Part shown: piece after piece, positions 63,104 to 64,000 of the stretch | Numbering within the stretch: the first letter of the stretch is position 1 | How the letters are laid out: every line of letters begins with the position of its first letter | Assembly: GCF_014202475.1 (NCBI RefSeq) | Contig: NZ_JACHGV010000020.1 | Coordinates: 1 to 64,000 of the forward strand | Direction: 5' to 3' | DNA: 64,000 nt | Source: Streptomyces paradoxus | Lineage (GTDB): Bacteria; Actinomycetota; Actinomycetes; Streptomycetales; Streptomycetaceae | Notes under the pieces: generated by a model | Databases searched by the model: none | Told to the model about the DNA's origin: nothing | Seen by the model: only the letters and a program-made list of their open reading frames with translations | Position numbers and translations under genes: made by a program

Positions 63104-64000
63104 CGGAGGTCACCTTCGGTCGAGGGGGTGTGGGGGTGGGCGCCCGGTGCCGCAGCCGGTGCCGGCCGGGCGAAGCGCTGGGAGAAGCGGCGGCGGGCCG
63201 TCGTCCCGGCGCCGGCCGGCACCGGAGGCTCGGCCACCGCGTCCAGTCCGTCCCGGGCGAGCGCGCCCAGCAGGCCCATCACCCGGTCGGCGAATCGCTG
63301 CACCGTCTCGGGCAGGTAGTGCTCGGTGGGGTAGAGCACTTGGAGGATCAGTCCGTCCGGCCCCGGCAGGAACTCGACGCTGAGGCGGAACTTGACCCGC
63401 GACTGCGCGGGCAGCCGCAGCGGGCGCATCTCCGGAGCGCCGTCGGGCCGGGATCGGGCCTGCGCGTCGAACATGGTCGCGATGACCGAGAAGAGCGGGT
63501 TCTCCGCCCCGCGCCCGCCGAGGCCGGAGACCCGGACGACCTCCTGGTACGGGAGTTCGCTGTGGTCGAGCGCGGTCAGGAAGGCCTCGCGCACCGCCGA
63601 CAGCGACGCGCCGAGCGTGCCGTCGCCGCCCTCCGGGCGCGGGCGCACCCGCAGCACGACCGGGTCCACGAACATGCCGACCACGGAGTCGAGACCGGGC
63701 AGGTTCCGGTTGGCCAGGTTGGTGCCGAGCACCACCTCGTCCCGGCCGCACCATTCGCCCAGGGCAAGGGTCAGCGCGGTGAGCGCCAGCGTGTAGAGCG
63801 TGCTGTCCGCCCGCGCGGCGACGCGCCGCAGCTCGGCCAGCACGTCTGGGGAGAGCGTCGCCAGCGCCTCGCCCGCCGCCCCGCGGCTGCCGTCCGTCGC
63901 CACCGCGTCCTCCGGCGGGGCCACGGGTTCGATGCCCCTCGTGGCCTCGGTCCAGTGGGCCACCTGCCGTCGGTGGGCGGCCGAGTCGCGGAACCTCCGC
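63100..64000 (-). CDS. NRPS ending in a condensation domain, cut by the window edge
   Basis: The last 300 codons of a longer gene; the frame stays open to base 64000. It shows the second half of a C domain: VVLGTNLANRNLPGLDSVVG then MFVDPVVLRVRP (the latch/C5-C6 region), LDHSELPYQEVVRV and ENPLFSVIATMFDAQ, followed by an Ala/Pro/Arg-rich tail that may be a docking segment. No A or T domain follows, so this C domain is completed by the A1-T1 of the next protein. The N-terminal part and domain number are not visible. Confidence 0.85.
   Translation of the reverse strand, partial: RRFRDSAAHRRQVAHWTEATRGIEPVAPPEDAVATDGSRGAAGEALATLSPDVLAELRRVAARADSTLYTLALTALTLALGEWCGRDEVVLGTNLANRNLPGLDSVVGMFVDPVVLRVRPRPEGGDGTLGASLSAVREAFLTALDHSELPYQEVVRVSGLGGRGAENPLFSVIATMFDAQARSRPDGAPEMRPLRLPAQSRVKFRLSVEFLPGPDGLILQVLYPTEHYLPETVQRFADRVMGLLGALARDGLDAVAEPPVPAGAGTTARRRFSQRFARPAPAAAPGAHPHTPSTEGDLR

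Noticed and set aside
61439..63319. Plus-strand frame of 626 codons opposite the NRPS
   Set aside because: Shadow of the A1-T1 region of the NRPS; low-complexity Gly/Arg/Val composition and no motif.

Overview
The window is high-GC DNA with Streptomyces-type codon use, and its genes (SpoIIAB/RsbW-like and STAS regulators, ANTAR, DUF5133, DUF6233, mreB, NRPS/LuxR cluster genes) point to a Streptomyces or close relative. A MobF-type relaxase at the left edge, many small or broken genes and an IS481 remnant suggest a plasmid, integrated conjugative element or chromosome-arm region. All assignments come from reading the translations and the DNA; no search was run.

Region 1 (1-16.8 kb) is a mosaic accessory region. 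It holds the relaxase N-terminus, a beta-carbonic anhydrase, STAS and HATPase anti-sigma-type regulators, a stand-alone mreB, an alpha/beta hydrolase, an XRE regulator with a Cys cluster and several small hypothetical genes. Many genes here are truncated or frameshifted: the Sua5 C-terminus, a STAS gene, an ANTAR gene and a DUF6233-like gene.

Region 2 (16.8-32.6 kb) is a type I-E CRISPR-Cas locus. The minus-strand order is cas3, cas8e, cse2, cas7e, cas5e, cas6e and then a wrecked cas1 that ends inside a CRISPR repeat of a small seven-repeat array. A divergent array of about 95 repeats lies beyond cas3, behind a leader. Interference genes look intact. Adaptation genes (cas1, cas2) are destroyed or absent here. 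The Cse2 protein is about twice the usual length and consists of two Cse2 units in tandem, apparently a covalent small-subunit dimer.

Region 3 (32.6-37.3 kb) has a secreted lamin-tail-domain protein, a small membrane protein, an orphan NucA/NucB nuclease tip with a possible immunity gene, a methyltransferase, a DNA-ligase remnant fused to an unrelated tail, and a GNAT acetyltransferase.

Region 4 (37.3-64 kb, continuing off the right edge) is a nonribosomal peptide gene cluster. SbnA and SbnB would make L-2,3-diaminopropionate. Lat and Pcd would turn lysine into L-2-aminoadipate. A TauD/SyrP-like Fe(II)/2-oxoglutarate oxygenase would hydroxylate. Three NRPS proteins (one partial), a separate thioesterase and an MFS exporter complete the usual machinery. 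Unusually, the cluster also has four proteins of one glutathionylspermidine-synthase-like ATP-grasp family, one of which appears to have lost its ATP-binding residues. Two related TrmB/LuxR-type regulators sit in the cluster; one is divergent from a tiny secreted peptide with repeated DTGWG motifs, a candidate signal peptide.
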